From Cellulomonas_A sp047229345 (GTDB taxonomy: Bacteria; Actinomycetota; Actinomycetes; Actinomycetales; Cellulomonadaceae), in NCBI RefSeq assembly GCF_047229345.1, contig NZ_JBFTER010000013.1, positions 1 through 64,000 of the forward strand: a stretch of DNA of 64,000 nucleotides, read 5' to 3'. The notes under the pieces were generated by a model. It was given only the letters and a program-made list of their open reading frames with translations, ran no database searches and was not told the DNA's origin. Within the stretch, counting starts at the first letter, position 1. The number at the start of each line of letters is the position of its first letter. The position numbers and the translations under genes are program-made. This document shows, one piece after another, positions 32,275 through 41,013 of this stretch.

Positions 32275-33840
32275 CTATCGCCGTCCTGAAGGCTCACGAA
32301 TCGAGCCGGCGGCGTCCTCGCGCGTGGGCGGCTCGAGTAGACCGATGTACCCGGTCCAGTCGCGGGCCGCACGCCGGGCCCACCGCACGGCGGTCGTGGC
32401 GTTCATCCCGACGAGGTCGGCGACCACTGCCGCCGGGAGATCGGAGGCGAGCGAGATCAGGGCGGCGTTACGCGAGGGGCGGACCGCGATCCCGTGCGCA
32501 TTCAGCCGGGCCGCCAGGCTGGTGTGAGTGATGTGGCCACGGGTCCCCCTCCCAGGGAACAGCCACTGCGGACGGGCGGACTTCGCGGCGATGAGCGGAG
32601 CACCACGGGTCGGCGTCGCGGCCGGGAGCCGGGCGAGGATGCGTCCGAGGCGGGGTGGGACCTCGATGGTCGGGCCGTGCTGCGTGAGCGTGAACCCGGT
32701 CACCAGGCTCCGATCGGTGTCGGTCACCAGGTGGTCACGAGTGAGTTCACGAATCCGTGCGAATGGCACCCCGTAAAGCAGCAGCAGCGCGCCGGCCGCG
32801 CGCAGGTCGTCTGGGATGGTGGAGTCGGTCAGGCAACGGCGCAGCGCCGCCCAACGCTGCTCTTCGGTCATTCGGATCGACGGCTCGGTCGACTCCGGGT
32901 AGCTGACCGTCAGGCTCGGGGTCAGGCGCCGCCGCGCCGCCCAGCGTAGGAAGTCCGCAATCGTCGACCGCTGGTGGCCGGTGGCGTGGTCAAGCCACTC
33001 GTCCAGCGTGGGTTGGTCGAGCGAGTCGAGCGTCACGTCGCGGTCGCTGAGCCATCCCAGGAACTTGCCAACGTCAACGACGCCGATCCACGCCTTGCGG
33101 AACTGCGCGTAGGTGAACGTGCCGGTCCGCTCGTACCGGCGACGGACCCGGCGCAGGTACCACCACGAGGCGTAGGCCCGCACGATCGGGCGGTGGCCTG
33201 GGGGTAGCTCCGCGATCACCTTGTCCACCACGACGTCGAGGCGGGCGATCGGCTCGTGCCGATCCGGCAGAACTTCGAGCTCGACCAGGGTCCGGCGCAG
33301 CGGCCACACCTCGCGCTCGTCGTAGGTGTCGAGCGCCTCGTGGCTGACCGTGATGCCCTGGTCGAGGAGCTCACGCAGGACACGGGCTCCGCCGCGCGAG
33401 TTGGTCAGCCACCTCATGACCGACCGCGGACGCCGACTCCCGACCAGCGCCGCGGTCAAGGCAGCGACCGGGCTCCCCGGGCTTGCCACGCCGAACGCTT
33501 CCACGAGCTGGTCTGCAACGGCGCACCGCACGCAGACCAGGCCCTTGTACGGCTCCTCCCCTCCACCGCAGCGCAAGCAGATGTAGGAGTACCGGCGACT
33601 GCCGCAGCACGGCCCGCACAGCGTCGGCTTCACGGGCTCCTCGTTGGGCGACCGGTCAGGGTGGTCGATGAGCACCCGCGACCTGCCGCACCCGGCGCAC
33701 GGCCTGGGGAAGGCGCGGGCCTGGTTGTAGCAGGGGAAGCAGACCGGGCCGATGGGCCAGCGGGCGGCGAACAGCCGGGTCTGGGTGCAGATGGGGCAAC
33801 GGACGGGGATGCGGACGTACTGCTTCGCCGCCGGCGCCAT
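32275..33840 (-). CDS. Zinc-ribbon protein with degenerate tyrosine-recombinase-like region
   Basis: A 521-residue protein. The first ~100 residues carry repeated zinc-knuckle pairs (CPIC, CFPC, CAGC, CGPC, CLRC, CVRC). The C-terminal half resembles a phage-integrase fold: TLDEWLDHATGHQRSTIADFLRWAARR (SAM-like core-binding part), RAAGALLLLYGVPFARIRELTRDHL (the position of the first catalytic Arg), HTSLAARLNAHGIAV, and VVADLVGMNATTAVRWARRAARDW where the Tyr nucleophile would be expected but is absent. Probably a DNA-binding accessory of the recombinase encoded upstream. Its ATG overlaps the HTH gene stop by one base (TGATG). Confidence 0.72.
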   Translation of the reverse strand: MAPAAKQYVRIPVRCPICTQTRLFAARWPIGPVCFPCYNQARAFPRPCAGCGRSRVLIDHPDRSPNEEPVKPTLCGPCCGSRRYSYICLRCGGGEEPYKGLVCVRCAVADQLVEAFGVASPGSPVAALTAALVGSRRPRSVMRWLTNSRGGARVLRELLDQGITVSHEALDTYDEREVWPLRRTLVELEVLPDRHEPIARLDVVVDKVIAELPPGHRPIVRAYASWWYLRRVRRRYERTGTFTYAQFRKAWIGVVDVGKFLGWLSDRDVTLDSLDQPTLDEWLDHATGHQRSTIADFLRWAARRRLTPSLTVSYPESTEPSIRMTEEQRWAALRRCLTDSTIPDDLRAAGALLLLYGVPFARIRELTRDHLVTDTDRSLVTGFTLTQHGPTIEVPPRLGRILARLPAATPTRGAPLIAAKSARPQWLFPGRGTRGHITHTSLAARLNAHGIAVRPSRNAALISLASDLPAAVVADLVGMNATTAVRWARRAARDWTGYIGLLEPPTREDAAGSIREPSGRR

Positions 33841-34172
33841 CAGTCGAGGTCGGGTCGCCGGATCCGGCTGCGCCGCACCGAAGGCGCCGCACCGCTCGGA
33901 CCGATCCCACCGCTCGCGTTCTTGGCGACCTGCTCGTCGACCACGACGACGCGAAGCAGGTCGTTCGGGGTGCACCGCAGGATGTCGCACAGGGCAGCGA
34001 GGGTGTCGGTGCTCAGCCGCTGGGGGGTGGAGGTCACGAGCCGGTAGACCTGCTCGCGGGACAGGTGGATGCCACGTTCGGCGAGCAGCGGCACGAGGTC
34101 GGTCGTGGCGAAGAGACCGCGCTCGGCCATGCGCAGGCGCAGGTCCCACGCCACACCCATCTTCTTGATCAC
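33840..34172 (-). CDS. Small XRE-like HTH protein of the recombinase operon
   Basis: A 110-residue DNA-binding protein: DLRLRMAERGLFATTDLVPLLAERGIHLSREQVYRLVTSTPQRLSTDTLAALCDILRCTPNDLLRV, a Cro/C1-type HTH filling residues 10-75, with a basic tail (VRRSRIRRPDLD). GTG at 34172 overlaps the recombinase stop (GTGA) and has GAGGAGG 7 bases upstream, so it is preferred over the internal ATG. It may regulate or help assemble the recombination complex. Confidence 0.83.
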   Translation of the reverse strand: MIKKMGVAWDLRLRMAERGLFATTDLVPLLAERGIHLSREQVYRLVTSTPQRLSTDTLAALCDILRCTPNDLLRVVVVDEQVAKNASGGIGPSGAAPSVRRSRIRRPDLD

Positions 34173-35317
34173 GATGTGCCCTCCTCGGGGTCGTGCCACA
34201 GGTCCGGCTGATGAGCGGTGATCGCCCGGCGCAGCAACGTGTTGCGGTAGGCGTCCGAGACGCCGGTGTAGATGGCGGTGGTCGCGGCGTAGGAGTGCCC
34301 GACCTGCTCCTGGACGAAGCGCTCCGGGTAGTCGAACTCGACCAAGTGCGTCACGTACGAGTGGCGCAGGCTGTGCAGGTCGAGCGCCCGGTCCAGGCCG
34401 GCCGCATCGCGGGCCTCCGCGAACGCCGCGTTGATCCCGCGCCAGTCGAGCCGGCTCCGTCGTTCGGTCATCCAGAGCGCGGCGTGCTGCCCGGGGTCGA
34501 AGCGGGGCCGGACCTCCTCGACCCACTGCTCGAGGACCGGCACGACCCAGTCCATCTCCGGGACGAGCATGACGGTGCGCCGTCGCGGGGACCCGCCGCG
34601 GTTCCCCTTGCCCCAGCGCACGTACAGCGCACCGAACCGGCCGAACGCCGGGACCTTCGGATTGCGGCGCAGGTCCACGGTGTCCAAGCCCCACACCTCC
34701 CGGCGCCGCAGCCCGTACGCGTAGACCGTCTTGAGAATCGCCGCGTCACGCTGCGCGGCGAGCGCGCCCTTGCGCCCGCGTGCTCGCACGGACTCGACGA
34801 TGTCGTCCGCGGCGTCGAACAGGCGCTGCACCTCGTCATAGCTCAGCGGCCGGCGCCCAGGCGCCCCCTCGTAGCCGCTGGTGTGGGCGACGCTGTTCCA
34901 CTCGTCGATCACCTGCTGCGGCGCCTGGCCGAAGCGCTCCAGGCAGACGGGCGCCCAGCCGTACCGGGCATCGGTCAGGTACTCGAGGAACATGCGCAGG
35001 TCAGCGGTGTAGCCGCGAACGGTCGACGGCCGCACGGCACCGGACTGCCCGCTGATGAACGCCTCGACCTCCGGCGCCGTCCACTGCCACGGGTACAGGT
35101 TCGAGAACTCCACCATGCGCCGCACCAGCCGGAGCCGGTGGGCGATCGTGTCCCGCTTCAGGAACCGCACCCGCTGCTGGCGCGCCCAGCCCTCCAGCAT
35201 CGCGTCCATCACCGCAGCCTCGGGATGCAGCAGACCAAGCCCGTCGACCAGGACGAGACGGGCTGCACCCTGCGCTTCGTGCCCTCCGGACGGCGTGACC
35301 ACCGTTGCATCCAACAC
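34169..35317 (-). CDS. Tyrosine site-specific recombinase
   Basis: A 382-residue integrase. The core-binding domain spans about 40-130 (RDTIAHRLRLVRRMVEFSNLYPWQWTAPEVEAFISG); the catalytic domain contains Arg204 (YAYGLRRREVWGLD), His315-x2-Arg318 (HSLRHSYVTHLVE), His341 (QVGHSYAATTAIYTG) and the nucleophile Tyr350, so the active site is complete. It leads a tightly overlapping three-gene operon with a small HTH and a zinc-ribbon partner, a layout like multi-protein transposon recombinases rather than a phage integrase. The start is GTG at 35317. It lies at the right edge of the repeat-punctuated island. Confidence 0.9.
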   Translation of the reverse strand: MLDATVVTPSGGHEAQGAARLVLVDGLGLLHPEAAVMDAMLEGWARQQRVRFLKRDTIAHRLRLVRRMVEFSNLYPWQWTAPEVEAFISGQSGAVRPSTVRGYTADLRMFLEYLTDARYGWAPVCLERFGQAPQQVIDEWNSVAHTSGYEGAPGRRPLSYDEVQRLFDAADDIVESVRARGRKGALAAQRDAAILKTVYAYGLRRREVWGLDTVDLRRNPKVPAFGRFGALYVRWGKGNRGGSPRRRTVMLVPEMDWVVPVLEQWVEEVRPRFDPGQHAALWMTERRSRLDWRGINAAFAEARDAAGLDRALDLHSLRHSYVTHLVEFDYPERFVQEQVGHSYAATTAIYTGVSDAYRNTLLRRAITAHQPDLWHDPEEGTS

Positions 35318-35605
35318 AACATTGAGTCATGCGCACAAGAGGGGCTTGTCAGGCGGCTGTGCGCCGCTCGAGACTCCTTCTCGGCCCACTCGAGTTACGC
35401 GGTAGTCCAGGGTGGTGAGACCTCGTCTGGATTCAACTCTGGTCGGACCCTTCGTTTCTTCAGCGGGTGCCTGAACGACCGGCCGTTGCATGGGAAGCGA
35501 CGCGGCGACCCGGCTGCGGCGACCCGCCCCGGATCCCCGCCGCAGCTGCCGACACTCCGCGCCGGCGCGCGGACCTGCCCCCGGCCGGCGGGCCGTGCGG
35601 TAGGG
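35318..35605. other. Non-coding right edge of the recombinase module
   Basis: No gene is supported here. At 35428-35447 GGATTCAACTCTGGTCGGAC matches 16 of 20 bases of the segment leading into repeat copy 3 (GGATCCAAGTCGGGTCGGAC), but the hairpin does not follow. It could be a recombination scar, a recombination site of the recombinase, or chance. The recombinase promoter should also lie here. Confidence 0.4.
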
Positions 35606-35635
35606 TCGCACATACCGGGCAGTCGGTATGTGCGA
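35606..35635. promoter_or_regulatory. Palindromic operator, CATACCG-N6-CGGTATG type (site 1)
   Basis: A perfect inverted repeat with 12-base arms (TCGCACATACCG / CGGTATGTGCGA) and spacer GGCAGT. Read on the other strand its centre is CATACCGACTGCCCGGTATG, which differs by one base from the operator at 46724-46745. TATGTG inside the right arm can serve as the -10. It lies 34 bp before the dehydrogenase start. Confidence 0.75.
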
Positions 35636-35668
35636 GAGCGTCGAGGACGACGCCGACAGGAGGTACGC

Positions 35669-36823
35669 GTGCAGATCGTCGGAGCTGTGCTCGAGCGCTC
35701 GGGCAGCACCCCGCCGTTCGCCGCGTCGCGCCCCTTCCGGGTCTCGCGCCTCGAGCTCGACCCCCCCGGACCGGGCGAGGTGCTCGTGCGGATCGAGGCC
35801 GCCGGCGTGTGCCACTCGGACCTCTCCGTCGTCGACGGCAGCCGCGTCCGGCCCGTGCCGATGCTGCTCGGGCACGAGGCCGCGGGGGTCGTCGCTGCGC
35901 TGGGCGAGGGGCTCGGCGAGGGGTCCGGCGACGGGCCCGGGAACGGCGCCGACGACCTCGCCCTCGGCGACCGCGTCGTCCTAACGTTCCTGCCCCGGTG
36001 CGGCGCGTGCCCCGCGTGCGCGACCGACGGCCGCCTCCCGTGCGGACCGGGCAGCGCGGCCAATGCCGCCGGGACCCTGGTCGGCGGCGGCACGCGCCTG
36101 CACCGCGACGGCTCCCCCGTGCACCACCACCTCGGCGTCTCGGCGTTCGCGTCGCACGCCGTCGTGAGCCGGACGTCGGTCGTGCGCGTCGACCCCGACG
36201 TCCCGGCCGAGGTCGCGGCGCTGCTCGGCTGCGCCGTGCTCACGGGCGGCGGAGCGGTCGTCAACGCGGGCCGGCCCCGGCCCGGGGAGCCGGTCGTCGT
36301 CGTCGGGCTCGGCGGCGTGGGCATGGCCGCGCTGCTCGTGGCCGTCGCGCTCGGTCACGAGGTGACGGGCGTCGACCCCGTCCCGGAGAAGCTCGCGACG
36401 GCCCGGGAGCTGGGAGCCGCCGCCGCCCACACCCCGGTGGAGGCCGTCGACCGCGGCGTGCGCGCCCCCGTCGTCGTCGAGGCGGCCGGGTCGGTGCGCG
36501 CGTTCGAGACCGCGCTCGCCCTGACCGCCCCGGGCGGCACCACCGTGACCGTCGGGCTGCCGCCTCCCGACGCGCGCGCCGCCGTCTCGCCGCTCACGCT
36601 CACCGCCGAGGCCCGTACGGTCGTCGGCTCCTACCTCGGCTCCGCGGTGCCCGCGCGCGACATCCCCGCGTACGTCGACCTGTGGCGCGCCGGACGCCTG
36701 CCGCTCGAGCGGCTCGTGTCCTCGCGCGTCACGCTGGACGACCTCGACTCCGCCATGGACCGCCTCGCGGCCGGTGGCGAGCTCCGCCAGCTCCTCACGT
36801 TCGACGAAGGGACCACCCCGTGA
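35669..36823 (+). CDS. Zinc-dependent alcohol dehydrogenase (MDR family)
   Basis: A 384-residue class III-like alcohol dehydrogenase. The catalytic zinc site has AAGVCHSDLS (Cys at about 48) and GHEAAG; the structural zinc cluster is PRCGACPACATDGRLPCGPG. The NAD fold reads VVVVGLGGVGMAALLVAVALGHEVTGVD. A Gly/Asp-rich insertion (GEGLGEGSGDGPGNGADD) is unusual just before the DRVVLTF strand. AGGAGG lies 7 bases before the GTG. First gene of an operon with an SDR and a MaoC hydratase, under the palindromic operator; together they suggest fatty-acid or alcohol/CoA-ester oxidation. Confidence 0.88.
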   Translation: MQIVGAVLERSGSTPPFAASRPFRVSRLELDPPGPGEVLVRIEAAGVCHSDLSVVDGSRVRPVPMLLGHEAAGVVAALGEGLGEGSGDGPGNGADDLALGDRVVLTFLPRCGACPACATDGRLPCGPGSAANAAGTLVGGGTRLHRDGSPVHHHLGVSAFASHAVVSRTSVVRVDPDVPAEVAALLGCAVLTGGGAVVNAGRPRPGEPVVVVGLGGVGMAALLVAVALGHEVTGVDPVPEKLATARELGAAAAHTPVEAVDRGVRAPVVVEAAGSVRAFETALALTAPGGTTVTVGLPPPDARAAVSPLTLTAEARTVVGSYLGSAVPARDIPAYVDLWRAGRLPLERLVSSRVTLDDLDSAMDRLAAGGELRQLLTFDEGTTP

Positions 36824-37575
36824 CGACTGCCCGCACCGCCCTCGTGACCGGCGCCGCCCGCGGCATCGGCGCCGCGACCGCCCGCCGGCTCGCCGCCGAC
36901 GGGTACCAGGTCGCCGTGCTCGACCTGCGCGAGGCCGACGCCGAGGCGACCGCCGCCGCGATCCGGGAGGCGGGCGGCGCCGCGCTCGCCCTCGGGGCCG
37001 ACGTGGCCGACGAGGAGGCGGTCACGGCCGCCGTCGCGCGCGTCGCGGACGAGCTCGGTCCGCCGACCGTCCTGGTCAACAACGCGGGGATCCTGCGCGA
37101 CAACCTGCTGTTCAAGATGTCGGCCGACGACTGGGACGCCGTCCTCTCGGTGCACCTGCGCGGAGCGTTCCTCGTGAGCCGGGCCGTCCAGCAGCACCAG
37201 GTCGCGGCGCGCTGGGGGCGGGTCGTCAACCTGTCCAGCACCTCGGCGCTCGGCAACCGTGGGCAGGCCAACTACGCCGCCGCCAAGGCCGGGATGCAGG
37301 GCTTCACCAAGACGCTCGCGATCGAGCTCGGGCCGTTCGGGGTCACCGTCAACGCCGTCGCGCCGGGCGTCATCGAGACCGACATGATGCGCGCCGTCGC
37401 CGAGCGCACCGGAATGCCGTACGCCGACCTGCTGGCCGCCGCCGCGAAGGACGTCCCGGTGCGCCGGGTCGGGCAGCCCGAGGACGTGGCCGCCGCGGTG
37501 TCGTTCTTCTGCTCCGAGGGCGCGTCCTACGTCTCCGGCCAGGTCCTCTACGTCGCCGGGGGGCCGCGCGCATGA
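36820..37575 (+). CDS. FabG-like SDR (3-oxoacyl-ACP/CoA reductase)
   Basis: A 251-residue SDR with TGAARGIGAATARRLAADGY, LVNNAGILRDNLLFKMSADDWDAVLSVHLRGAFLV, VVNLSSTSALGNRGQANYAAAKAGMQGFTKTLAIELGPFGVTVNAVAPG (Ser, Tyr-x3-Lys) and ETDMM, the FabG pattern. Overlaps the dehydrogenase stop (GTGA) and the MaoC start (ATGA), so it is the middle of a coupled operon. Paired with a MaoC hydratase it likely acts on 3-hydroxyacyl thioesters. Confidence 0.9.
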   Translation: MTTARTALVTGAARGIGAATARRLAADGYQVAVLDLREADAEATAAAIREAGGAALALGADVADEEAVTAAVARVADELGPPTVLVNNAGILRDNLLFKMSADDWDAVLSVHLRGAFLVSRAVQQHQVAARWGRVVNLSSTSALGNRGQANYAAAKAGMQGFTKTLAIELGPFGVTVNAVAPGVIETDMMRAVAERTGMPYADLLAAAAKDVPVRRVGQPEDVAAAVSFFCSEGASYVSGQVLYVAGGPRA

Positions 37576-38033
37576 CCGTCATCACCGTCGCCTCGCCCGC
37601 CTCCCTCGGCAGTGCCGTCGGGCAGACCGCCACCGGGGAGTGGCGGGTCGTCGACCAGGGACGCATCGACCTGTTCGCCGACGCGACCGACGACCACCAG
37701 TGGATCCACGTCGACCCCGAGCGCGCCGCCGCCGAGTCGCCGTTCGGCGGGCCCGTCGCGCACGGCTTCCTCACGCTCGCGCTGGTCCCCGCACTCACCG
37801 CCGGGCTGCTCGACGTGGGCGGGACCGCGATGGTCGTCAACTACGGGCTCGACCGCGTGCGGTTCCTGCAACCCGTGCTCGCGGGGTCCCGCGTGCGGGC
37901 GACCACGGTGGTCGAGAGCGCGGAGCCGACCGCGCAGGGCGTGCGCGTGTCGTCGACCGTGACCGTCGAGATCGAGGGCGCGCCGCGCCCGGCGCTCGTG
38001 GCGCGGACCATCGCGCTGTTCGTGCCGGCCTGA
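37572..38033 (+). CDS. MaoC-like (R)-specific enoyl-CoA hydratase
   Basis: A 153-residue hotdog-fold hydratase. The catalytic signature is DATDDHQWIHVDPERAAAESPFGGPVAHGFLTLALVPAL, with Asp and His of the hydratase-2 motif; VNYGLDRVRFLQPVLAGSRVRA completes the fold. Last gene of the dehydrogenase-FabG-MaoC operon. It would hydrate enoyl-CoA to (R)-3-hydroxyacyl-CoA. Confidence 0.92.
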   Translation: MTVITVASPASLGSAVGQTATGEWRVVDQGRIDLFADATDDHQWIHVDPERAAAESPFGGPVAHGFLTLALVPALTAGLLDVGGTAMVVNYGLDRVRFLQPVLAGSRVRATTVVESAEPTAQGVRVSSTVTVEIEGAPRPALVARTIALFVPA

Positions 38034-38128
38034 GGCGGTCGGGCCCGCCGGTGCACGCCGGCCACCCGGACCACCAGGAGGACTGGCGCCCTTGACGCGC
38101 GGCGGGACGCCGGGTGCCCGAGGACGCC

Positions 38129-38968
38129 TCAGCCCAGCGCCCGAGCGCCGATCACCGAGAGCAGCTGCAGCTTCTCGTGGCTCTCGCTCCCGGGGACCGC
38201 GGTGTAGACGAGCAGGAGGTGTGACTGCTGCGGGTCCAGCAGCGTCTGGCAGTGCAGCTCGAGCGCCCCGACCTCCGGGTGCACCAGGCGCTTGATCTCG
38301 GTGGGCCGGAGGCCGACCTCGTGGGTCTCCCACAGGAGCCGCAGCTCCTCGCTGCGCGCGAGGGCGAGGTCGGCGAGGCGTGCCGCCCGGGAGCCCGGCC
38401 CGCGGAGCGTCACGACGGTCCGCAGGTGCGAGGCGTAGAGCCGGGACAGGAAGGCGTGGTCCTCGGGCGGGTACAGCGCGCGGCTCGCCGGGTCCGCGAA
38501 CCAGCGGTAGCCGAGGCTCCGGGACGGGCCGGTGTGCCCGGTGGCGTCGCCGGTCAGGGCGACACCGAGCGGCGTCTGCCGCAGGGTCTCCCCGAGCTCG
38601 GTGACGACCTCGGCGGCGGTGTCCGAGAGGCGGTCGAGGATGCGCAGCAGACCCGGGCTGACGTGCTCGCTCTCCGCGCCGCGGCCGGGGGGCCGGTGCC
38701 CGGCGAGGCGGAACAGGTGGTCGCGCTCGTCGAGGCTGAGGTGCAGCCCCTGCGCGATCGAGGCGACCATCTGCTCGGACGGCTTCGGCCCGCGCTCGCG
38801 CTCGAGGCGCGCGTAGTAGTCGGTCGACATGTGGCACAGCGCGGCGACCTCCTCTCGGCGCAGCCCGGCGGTGCGCCGGCGCCGGCCGCGTGGGAGGCCC
38901 ACGTCGTCGGGCTGCAGCGCGTCGCGGCGGCTGCGCAGGAACTCCGCCAGCCCTGCCCTGTCGATCAA
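38129..38968 (-). CDS. HTH regulator with MmyB-like ligand-binding domain
   Basis: A 279-residue XRE/MmyB regulator: GLAEFLRSRRDALQPDDVGL, RRTAGLRREEVAALCHMSTDYYARLERERGPKPSEQMVASIAQGL, and ligand domain LGYRWFADPASRALYPPEDHAFLSRLYASHLRTVV ... IKRLVHPEVGALELHCQTLLDP. The best start is TTG at 38968 (reading LIDRAGLAEFL); no ATG or GTG is in frame nearby. The nearest plus-strand genes are a DUF3159-like membrane protein and an SDR, so the pairing with a reductase is looser than at the other loci. It resembles the regulator at 59137 most. Confidence 0.85.
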   Translation of the reverse strand: MIDRAGLAEFLRSRRDALQPDDVGLPRGRRRRTAGLRREEVAALCHMSTDYYARLERERGPKPSEQMVASIAQGLHLSLDERDHLFRLAGHRPPGRGAESEHVSPGLLRILDRLSDTAAEVVTELGETLRQTPLGVALTGDATGHTGPSRSLGYRWFADPASRALYPPEDHAFLSRLYASHLRTVVTLRGPGSRAARLADLALARSEELRLLWETHEVGLRPTEIKRLVHPEVGALELHCQTLLDPQQSHLLLVYTAVPGSESHEKLQLLSVIGARALG

Positions 38969-39159
38969 CGTTCCCGTCCTCGGCTCATGTGCTGTTCCTA
39001 CCGTCCGTGCGCCCGCGGAGCCACGGCCTGCCGATCCCCCCGTGAGCCCGCCGGTCGCCGGCCCCGTCCCGTCAGGCACGGATCGGGAGGCCCTGGATGC
39101 GTCGGTGCTGCGCGATGAGGCTGGCACCACACCCCGACCGACCGACCGAGGAGCATCCC

Positions 39160-39927
39160 GTGATCCAGCAGCCCGCCACCGCCTCCGTCCCCTCCTGGCC
39201 CGAGCACGCCGGTCCCGGCGGCGAGCCGTCCGGAGCCAGCGCGAGGGCCCGCCGCGTGCTCGGGCTGCCGGACGTCGAGGAGCAGTCCGCGGCGCGGGCC
39301 GCGGCGGCGCGGACGTGGGAGCGCGTCGGTGGACCGGTCGGGCTCGCCACGGCCGCCGCACCGACGATCGCCTTCGTCGCCGCCGACGCCGCCGCGGGGC
39401 TCGGCACCGCCTTCGTCGCCCTGGGGGTGACCGCGGTGCTCGCCTGCGCCGTGCGGCTCGCCCGCCGGGAGTCACCCGGGTCTGCGGTCGCCGGGCTGGT
39501 CGTCGCCGCGGTGTGCGCGGGGGTCGCGGCCCTCGCCGGCGAGGCGCGGGCGTTCTTCCTTCCCACCATGGTGCTGCCCGCCGTCTTCGTGCTCGCCTAC
39601 GTCGTCTCGTTCGTGGTGGGCCGGCCGCTCACGGGCCTCATGGCCAACCGGTTGTCGGGCGGGCCGCGCGACTGGAGCCGGCACCGCGGCCTGCGGCGCG
39701 TCTACGTCGTCACCTCGCTGGTCGGGCTCGCGATGGCCACCGCGAACCTCGTGGTCCGGGTCGGGCTCTACCTCGCCGACGAGCCTGCGGCCCTGGCCGT
39801 GACCCAGGTCGCGGCGACCTCGCTGTTCGCCGCCCACTTCGCGGTGACCGTCGTGCTCGCACGCCGCGTCGCCGGCGCCCCGCTCGACGCACCCGTCCCC
39901 CCGGCACCCGTGCCGGCCTCCCGCTGA
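39160..39927 (+). CDS. DUF3159-like integral membrane protein
   Basis: A 255-residue membrane protein with five or six helices (about 68-85, 90-103, 113-130, 137-165, 188-210, 218-240). It matches DUF3159 in order and spacing: RTWERVGGPVGLATAAAPTIAFVAADAA, VRLARRESPGSAVAGLVVAAVCAGVAALAGEARAFFLPTMVLP and VVGRPLTGLMANRL. Function unknown. GTG at 39160 has GAGGAG upstream. It is 47 bp ahead of an SDR and probably co-transcribed. Confidence 0.8.
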   Translation: MIQQPATASVPSWPEHAGPGGEPSGASARARRVLGLPDVEEQSAARAAAARTWERVGGPVGLATAAAPTIAFVAADAAAGLGTAFVALGVTAVLACAVRLARRESPGSAVAGLVVAAVCAGVAALAGEARAFFLPTMVLPAVFVLAYVVSFVVGRPLTGLMANRLSGGPRDWSRHRGLRRVYVVTSLVGLAMATANLVVRVGLYLADEPAALAVTQVAATSLFAAHFAVTVVLARRVAGAPLDAPVPPAPVPASR

Positions 39928-39974
39928 CCGCGAGACCCCTCGCACCCCGACCCCTCGAACCCAGGAGCTCCGCC

Positions 39975-40925
39975 ATGCCTCGCACCCCTCACCTGACCCT
40001 GCCCGACCTCACCGGCCGACGAGCGCTCGTCACCGGCGCCAGCGACGGCATCGGCCTCGGCATCGCCCGCAGGCTCGCTGCGGCCGGGGCCGAGGTGCTC
40101 CTTCCCGTCCGCAACCGGGCGAAGGGTGAGGCGGCCCTCGCCGCGATCCGCGAGGAGCACCCCGCCGCCCTCGTCTCGCTGCTCGACCTCGACCTCGCGT
40201 CGCTCACCTCGGTCGCGGCCCTCGGCGCGCGGCTGCGGGACGAGGGGCGCCCGCTCCACCTGCTGGTGAACAACGCGGGGGTCATGACGCCGCCGGACCG
40301 GCAGACCACGCAGGACGGGTTCGAGCTCCAGCTCGGCACGAACCACCTCGGCCACGTCGCGCTCGTCGCGCACCTGCTGCCGCTGCTCTCCGCCGGACGG
40401 GCACGGGTCACGTCGCAGGTCAGCGTCGCCGCGCGGTCCGGGTCGATGCACTGGGACGACGTCAACTGGGAGACCTCCTACGACGGGCGGCGCGCCTACG
40501 GCCAGTCGAAGGTCGCGTTCGGCCTGTTCGCGCTCGAGCTCGACCGGCGGAGCCAGGCCGGCGGCTGGGGCGTCACGAGCAACCTGTCCCACCCGGGGGT
40601 CGCCCCGACGAGCCTGCTGAGCGCGCGCCCGGAGCTGGGACGCGACCGCGACACCCCGCAGATCGCCCTGATCCGGAGGCTGTCGCGCGCGGGGATCCTG
40701 CTCGGGACCGTGGAGAGCGCACAGCTCCCGGCGCTGTACGCCGCGACGTCGCCGCAGGCCCGCGGTGGACGGCTCTACGGCCCCGACGGGCTCGGCAACC
40801 TCGGGGGCGGCCCGGCGGAGCACGCCCTGTACCGCCCGCTGCGCGACGCCGACGAGGCGGCCCGCGTCTGGCGGGTCTCCGAGGAGCTGGCCGGGGTGCC
40901 GCTCGCCCTGGACGCGGTCCGGTGA
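39975..40925 (+). CDS. SDR-family oxidoreductase (retinol-dehydrogenase-like)
   Basis: A 316-residue long SDR: RRALVTGASDGIGLGIARRLAAAGAEVLLPVRN, LLVNNAGVMTPPDRQTTQDGFELQLGTNHLGHVALVAHLLPLL, a catalytic RAYGQSKVAFGLFALEL (Tyr-x3-Lys) and NLSHPGVAPTSLL, the RDH11-like pattern. AGGAG precedes the ATG. Same direction as the upstream membrane protein; the MmyB regulator at 38968 may control both. Confidence 0.9.
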   Translation: MPRTPHLTLPDLTGRRALVTGASDGIGLGIARRLAAAGAEVLLPVRNRAKGEAALAAIREEHPAALVSLLDLDLASLTSVAALGARLRDEGRPLHLLVNNAGVMTPPDRQTTQDGFELQLGTNHLGHVALVAHLLPLLSAGRARVTSQVSVAARSGSMHWDDVNWETSYDGRRAYGQSKVAFGLFALELDRRSQAGGWGVTSNLSHPGVAPTSLLSARPELGRDRDTPQIALIRRLSRAGILLGTVESAQLPALYAATSPQARGGRLYGPDGLGNLGGGPAEHALYRPLRDADEAARVWRVSEELAGVPLALDAVR

Positions 40926-40936
40926 CCGCCCGGGAC

Positions 40937-40975
40937 GGCGTGGGAGCCGCGGAGGCACCGCGCCGTCCCCACGCC
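40937..40975. terminator. Candidate bidirectional terminator
   Basis: GGCGTGGG pairs with CCCACGCC across a GC-rich 23-base loop between the convergent SDR and thiolase genes. Confidence 0.4.
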
Positions 40976-41013
40976 GACGGGCGGCGGGGATGCCGGCGGC
41001 AGACGTCCGCAGC

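Noticed and set aside
32260..32287. Second SigL-type promoter (TGAACC-N16-CGTCCT)
   Set aside because: It points into the 3' end of an opposing gene with no plus-strand gene behind it; probably chance.
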